Shown here in pieces: positions 29,595 to 32,840 of a DNA stretch of 32,840 nt (its first letter is position 1; the number at the start of each line of letters is the position of its first letter). The stretch spans positions 1 to 32,840 of the forward strand of contig JAGPDF010000051.1 of the NCBI GenBank assembly GCA_018057705.1. Direction: 5' to 3'. This stretch comes from Thermoanaerobaculia bacterium (GTDB taxonomy: Bacteria; Acidobacteriota; Thermoanaerobaculia; Multivoradales; JAGPDF01). A program made the position numbers and the translations under genes. The notes under the pieces are model-generated. The model saw nothing but the letters and a program-made list of their open reading frames with translations. It was not told the origin of the DNA and made no database searches.

Positions 29595-30793
29595 TCTCGC
29601 TCGCGGGGCGCGACATCCTGCACGCCTGGGGCCGGTTCGTCTTCACCGGCCTGGGCCTCGGACTGCTCATCGGCGTGACGCTGACCATGGCCGGCGTCTA
29701 TCGCGGCATGGTGGACGACGCCAAGGTGCTGCTCGACAACAGCCGCGCCGACCTCTGGGTTGTGCAGCAGGACACCCTCGGCCCCTACGCCGAAGCCTCC
29801 AGCCTGCCGGACGATCTCTACCGCGGCATCCTCGGCATGCCGGGAGTCGCCCGGGCCGCCAACGTCACCTACCTCACGATGCAGGTGCGCCGGGGCGACC
29901 GCGACGTGCGCGCCATGGTCGTCGGCATCGTGCCCGGAGGTCCCGGCGAGCCCGGCCAACCGGGCTACCTGATCGCCGGGCGCCAGATCACGCGCAGTCA
30001 CTACGAAGCCGTCGCCGATGCCGCCGCGGGCCTGAAGCTCGGCGATCGCATCCGGATCCGCCGCAACGACTACCGCGTCGTCGGGCTGACCCGGCGCATG
30101 GTCTCGTCGAGCGGCGACCCGATGGTCTTCATCCCGCTCCAGGACGCACAGGAAGCCCAGTTCCTCAAGGACAACGACGCCATCGTTCAACAGCGCCGGC
30201 GGACCGCCGCCAATCCGGCCTTCAATCGCCCCGGCGTACCCGACCTGCTGGACGCGGTGATCACCTCGCAGACCACCAACTCGTCGGTCAACGCCGTACT
30301 GGTCCAGCTGCGCCCGAGCGCCAGCCCCGACGAGGTCGCGGCGACGATCCGGCGCTGGAAGCGCCTGCAGGTCTATACCCGCGTCCAGATGGAAGCGATC
30401 CTGGTCGGCAAGCTGATCGCCACGTCGGCCCGGCAGATCGGCATGTTCCTGGTCATCCTCGCCATCGTCAGCGCGGCCATCGTCGCCTTCATCATCTATA
30501 CCCTGACGCTGGGCAAGATCCGCGAGATCGCGGTGCTCAAGCTCATCGGCACCCGCAACCGCACCATCGCCGGCATGATCCTGCAGCAGGCGCTGGCGCT
30601 GGGAGCGATCGGCTTCGTCGTGGGCAAGATCGCCGCCACGCTGTGGGCGCCGTTCTTTCCGAAATACGTCCTGCTGGTGCCGGGCGATGCCGCGCGCGGC
30701 TTCGTCGCGGTGATGGTGATCTGCGTGCTGGCGAGCGGGCTGGCGATCCGCGCGGCGCTCGCGGTCGATCCGGCGGAGGCGATCGGTGGCTGA
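29591..30793 (+). CDS. FtsX/MacB-type ABC transporter permease
   Basis: Starting at GTG 29591, which overlaps the adaptor stop, gives 400 residues. One N-terminal membrane segment (about 16-36) is followed by a large periplasmic domain (about 40-270) and three C-terminal membrane segments (about 280-305, 330-350 and 370-392), the topology of FtsX-like permeases such as MacB, LolC and DevC. 'IREIAVLKLIGTRNRTIAGM' is the cytoplasmic coupling region that contacts the ATPase. These pumps export lipids, peptides or heme-like compounds by mechanotransmission. Cargo is unknown here. The end overlaps the ATPase start by eight bases. Confidence 0.92.
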   Translation: MISLAGRDILHAWGRFVFTGLGLGLLIGVTLTMAGVYRGMVDDAKVLLDNSRADLWVVQQDTLGPYAEASSLPDDLYRGILGMPGVARAANVTYLTMQVRRGDRDVRAMVVGIVPGGPGEPGQPGYLIAGRQITRSHYEAVADAAAGLKLGDRIRIRRNDYRVVGLTRRMVSSSGDPMVFIPLQDAQEAQFLKDNDAIVQQRRRTAANPAFNRPGVPDLLDAVITSQTTNSSVNAVLVQLRPSASPDEVAATIRRWKRLQVYTRVQMEAILVGKLIATSARQIGMFLVILAIVSAAIVAFIIYTLTLGKIREIAVLKLIGTRNRTIAGMILQQALALGAIGFVVGKIAATLWAPFFPKYVLLVPGDAARGFVAVMVICVLASGLAIRAALAVDPAEAIGG

Positions 30794-31541
30794 CCCGCAG
30801 GGCATGGGCATCCGTATCGAAGCTCTGCACAAGCGCTACGGCGAGGGAGAGACTGCCGTGGACGCGCTCAGGGGGGTCGACCTGCAGGTGGCCCCGGGCG
30901 AGGTCGTCGGTCTCATCGGGCCCTCCGGCTCGGGCAAGAGCACCCTGCTCAAGTGCCTCGGCGCGGTGATCGAGCCCACCTCCGGCCGCATGACCCTCGG
31001 CGACCAGGTGATCTACGACAACGGCTGGAAGATCCGCGACCTGCGCGCGCTGCGGCGCGACAAGATCGGTTTCGTCTTTCAGGCGCCCTACCTGATTCCG
31101 TTCCTCGACGCGACCGACAACGTGGCGCTCCTGCCGATGCTCGCCGGACGGTCGAACGCCGAATCGCGCGCGCGCGCGCTCGAGGTCCTGACGGCGCTCG
31201 ATGTCGGCCACCGGGCACGGGCGATGCCGGCAGAGCTCTCCGGTGGCGAGCAGCAGCGGGTCTCGATCGCCCGCGCCCTGGTCAACCGCCCGCCGGTGAT
31301 TCTCGCCGATGAGCCTACGGCACCGCTCGATAGCGAGCGGGCGCTCGCCGTCATCCAGATCCTCGAGCGTATGGCCCGCCAGTACCAGACCGCGATCATC
31401 GTCGTCACCCACGACGAGAAGATCATCCCGACCTTCGAGCGCATCTACCAGATCCGCGACGGTCGCACCCTGGAGACCGCCGGCGAGGGCCGCGACGCCG
31501 GTGGATCTGCGGAGGCGCCGGCGCCAAAGGCTGCGGATTGA
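30786..31541 (+). CDS. ABC transporter ATP-binding protein (LolD/MacB/DevA type)
   Basis: This encodes 251 residues from GTG 30786 (alternative ATG 30804). All ATPase motifs are present: Walker A 'GPSGSGKST' (45-53), Q-loop Q99, signature 'LSGGEQQRV' (151-159), Walker B 'VILADEPTAPLDSE' (171-184) and switch histidine H209. 'PTAPLD' in place of the usual 'PTGNLD' recalls DevA/HrtA-like subunits. It powers the permease encoded immediately upstream. A 35-residue Ala/Gly tail follows the core domain. Confidence 0.95.
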   Translation: MADPQGMGIRIEALHKRYGEGETAVDALRGVDLQVAPGEVVGLIGPSGSGKSTLLKCLGAVIEPTSGRMTLGDQVIYDNGWKIRDLRALRRDKIGFVFQAPYLIPFLDATDNVALLPMLAGRSNAESRARALEVLTALDVGHRARAMPAELSGGEQQRVSIARALVNRPPVILADEPTAPLDSERALAVIQILERMARQYQTAIIVVTHDEKIIPTFERIYQIRDGRTLETAGEGRDAGGSAEAPAPKAAD

Positions 31542-31569
31542 ATTGGGAACCGCTCGAGGAGGAGACGAC

Positions 31570-31986
31570 ATGACGGCAGAAGGAACACGACGCAGTCCGT
31601 GGATCTGGGCGATCTCGCTCGTCGCGATCGGCCTTGGCCTGCTGACCATCCGGGCGGGCGGTACCGTGCTGTTTGGCAACGACGCCGCACGATCGGCCGC
31701 GGGCCACTACGTGCCGTTCGTACTCTGGTTCAATTTTCTCGCCGGCTTCGCCTATGTCATCGCTGGAGTGGGGCTGTGGCTCGAGCGGCGCTGGGCCGCC
31801 TGGCTGGCGGTCGTGGTCGCCGCGGCGACGGCCCTCGTGTTCGCCGCCTTCGGCGTGCACGTGCTCGCCGGCGGGGCCTACGAATTGCGCACGGTGGTGG
31901 CCATGAGCTTGCGGACGCTGGTCTGGACCGCGATCGCTGTGGTCGCTCTGCTCGCCCGGCGTCGGCTGATGGTGCGAAAGTCCTGA
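31570..31986 (+). CDS. small four-helix membrane protein of the export cluster
   Basis: This encodes 138 residues with four membrane segments (about 10-28, 46-68, 72-95 and 105-127). GAGGAGGAG precedes the ATG, and the gene lies 28 bp after the ATPase stop on the same strand, so it is probably the next gene of the operon. Uncharacterised; the sequence style (short loops, 'WFNFLAGFAYVIAGVGLWLE', 'RRWAAWLAVVVAAATALVFA') is that of small integral proteins of unknown role found with metal or redox gene sets. Whether it acts with the ABC pump or with the cytochrome downstream is not clear. Confidence 0.8.
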   Translation: MTAEGTRRSPWIWAISLVAIGLGLLTIRAGGTVLFGNDAARSAAGHYVPFVLWFNFLAGFAYVIAGVGLWLERRWAAWLAVVVAAATALVFAAFGVHVLAGGAYELRTVVAMSLRTLVWTAIAVVALLARRRLMVRKS

Positions 31987-32017
31987 TCCCATGCTGGTCC
32001 ACGAGGAGATTTCAACG

Positions 32018-32602
32018 ATGGGCAAAAAGATCGAAGCTCCCAGGGCTTTCCGGGCTCTCAACGGCTCCGGGTATCTGTTCCTTGCGCTGCTGGTCGCCGG
32101 TACCGTCGCCGCCAGCGCCCAGTCGCATGAACACCCGGCGGCGGCTCCTCCCGCCGCTCTCCCCGCCGCGCCGGCGACAGCGCCCGCGGGGCCGATCCAG
32201 CAGCTGTCGCCGGAGCTGCGCGGGCTGTTCCGTGAAGAGATGGTGGCGCTCCAGGGCGCGATGCTCGAGCTCGTACCGGCCATCGCCTCCGGGGACGCGG
32301 ATGCGACTGCGCGCCTCGCCGAACGCATGCGCGCCGGCTACGTGCTGGCGCAGAGGCTCACCGACGCCCAACGGGAGGAGCTCGAACGAATGCTTCCCGA
32401 GGCGTTTCTGGAGCGCGATGGCGAGTTCCACGAGCTCGCCGGCGGCCTTGCGGAGGCCGCTCGCGAACACCGGGCGCCTCTCGTGCCGTTTTACTTCTAC
32501 AAGCTGACGGAAAGTTGCGTCGGTTGCCATGCGCGCTACGCAGCCCACCGTTTCCCGGGCTACGCGAAGCCGCCCGAGGCGAAGCCCGCGCATTCGCACT
32601 GA
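32018..32602 (+). CDS. exported c-type cytochrome, cytochrome c'-like
   Basis: The start at ATG 32018 is chosen for GAGGAG nine bases upstream; an ATG at 31991 has none. The 194-residue product has a signal peptide (core 19-33, 'ASAQS'), an Ala/Pro linker (about 38-58), a helical bundle (about 62-160) and one c-type heme site near the C terminus, CVGCH at 167-171, followed by 'ARYAAHRFPGY'. A four-helix bundle with C-terminal CxxCH is the plan of cytochrome c' and its relatives. The His-rich end 'AHSH' and 'SHEH' near the mature N terminus might bind metal. It is probably periplasmic. It follows the four-helix membrane protein by 31 bp, consistent with one transcript with the ABC export genes. 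Confidence 0.8.
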   Translation: MGKKIEAPRAFRALNGSGYLFLALLVAGTVAASAQSHEHPAAAPPAALPAAPATAPAGPIQQLSPELRGLFREEMVALQGAMLELVPAIASGDADATARLAERMRAGYVLAQRLTDAQREELERMLPEAFLERDGEFHELAGGLAEAAREHRAPLVPFYFYKLTESCVGCHARYAAHRFPGYAKPPEAKPAHSH

Positions 32603-32722
32603 GTGGTGAAACGCCCCCAGGCACAGCCAGACAGCCTGCCGAGCAGCTGCGCCTGAAGATGGTTCTGTATGGAGAGCTCGCCGGTCTTGATCTTCGCGGG
32701 TCGCCTGCCGAGCGGCCCGACG

Positions 32723-32836
32723 ATGAGGGCTGCCGATGAGGTGCCTGCCGATGAGGAGGCAGCCACTTTCACGGCGGCGGCCCGGGCGCTTCAGCGGTGT
32801 CCGGCGTGCGGCGAGGAGGCCTCAGGAGTCGGGTGA
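32723..32836 (+). CDS. possible 37-residue protein with half zinc ribbon
   Basis: The frame from ATG 32723 reads a short acidic segment, then 'TAAARALQRCPACGEEASGV' and a stop. One CPAC pair could be half of a zinc ribbon. The stop overlaps a GTG (32833) that has AGGAG five bases upstream and may start the next gene beyond the window, which mildly supports translation through this point. Too short to be sure; the 120 bp before it shows nothing. Confidence 0.3.
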   Translation: MRAADEVPADEEAATFTAAARALQRCPACGEEASGVG

Positions 32837-32840
32837 GCGC

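Overview
The window is high-GC chromosomal DNA (apart from a few lower-GC patches) from a Gram-negative bacterium. c-type heme proteins, a TonB-like protein, secreted repeat proteins with a C-terminal 'GFE-G-T--W' motif, and a Ser/Thr kinase with C-terminal 'IGP-AK-LV' repeats together suggest an Acidobacteriota-like organism (Thermoanaerobaculia or Holophagae type). That assignment is an inference from gene style; no rRNA or marker gene is present. Layout: 1-4193 is a minus-strand run: cardiolipin-synthase-like phospholipase D, FAD oxidoreductase, small unknown protein, MscS channel, and the first eight codons of a further gene. 4646-9386 holds a small exported protein, a heme-c/HAMP membrane sensor paired with a Ser/Thr kinase (minus), and an exported seven-repeat propeller-like protein. 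9439-12571 holds an alkaline-phosphatase-superfamily lipoprotein, a small membrane protein and a zinc-independent quinone oxidoreductase. The accessory core is about 12.69-21.2 kb. It contains three toxin-antitoxin-type modules (HigBA; a winged-helix plus nucleotidyltransferase pair resembling AbiE/MenAT; an AbrB/PIN VapBC pair whose toxin is frameshifted), a decayed second VapBC junction, two about 93% identical RepA_C-type replication initiator genes with conserved structured leaders, IS5-family and IS3-family relics, and several tRNA-3'-end-like sequences. Two of the latter flank the nucleotidyltransferase module as direct repeats about 1.06 kb apart. I read this as layered plasmid- or satellite-type insertions with an internal segmental duplication; no integrase is visible. 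A lower-GC translationally coupled pair (metzincin-type protease and unknown exported protein) sits inside it. 21.3-24.9 kb holds three secreted or envelope proteins: a duplicated pseudopilin-like protein, a second propeller-like repeat protein and a TonB-C-terminal-like protein. 24.9-27.7 kb is a worn region with a radical SAM gene (unusual CX11CX2C cluster) behind a truncated HTH gene, a 3'-truncated CopD-like gene, and relics. 27.78-32.6 kb is a tight plus-strand operon: TetR regulator over a perfect 18-bp palindrome, HlyD-type adaptor, FtsX-type permease and ABC ATPase (start/stop overlaps throughout), then a small membrane protein and a c'-like cytochrome. The three toxin-antitoxin-type promoters each have a -35 and -10 hexamer exactly 17 bp apart with an inverted repeat in or next to them, as expected for autorepressed modules. 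In two of them (HigB and the winged-helix protein) the predicted transcription start falls at the start codon, suggesting leaderless mRNAs. All functional statements come from reading the sequence; no search was run.
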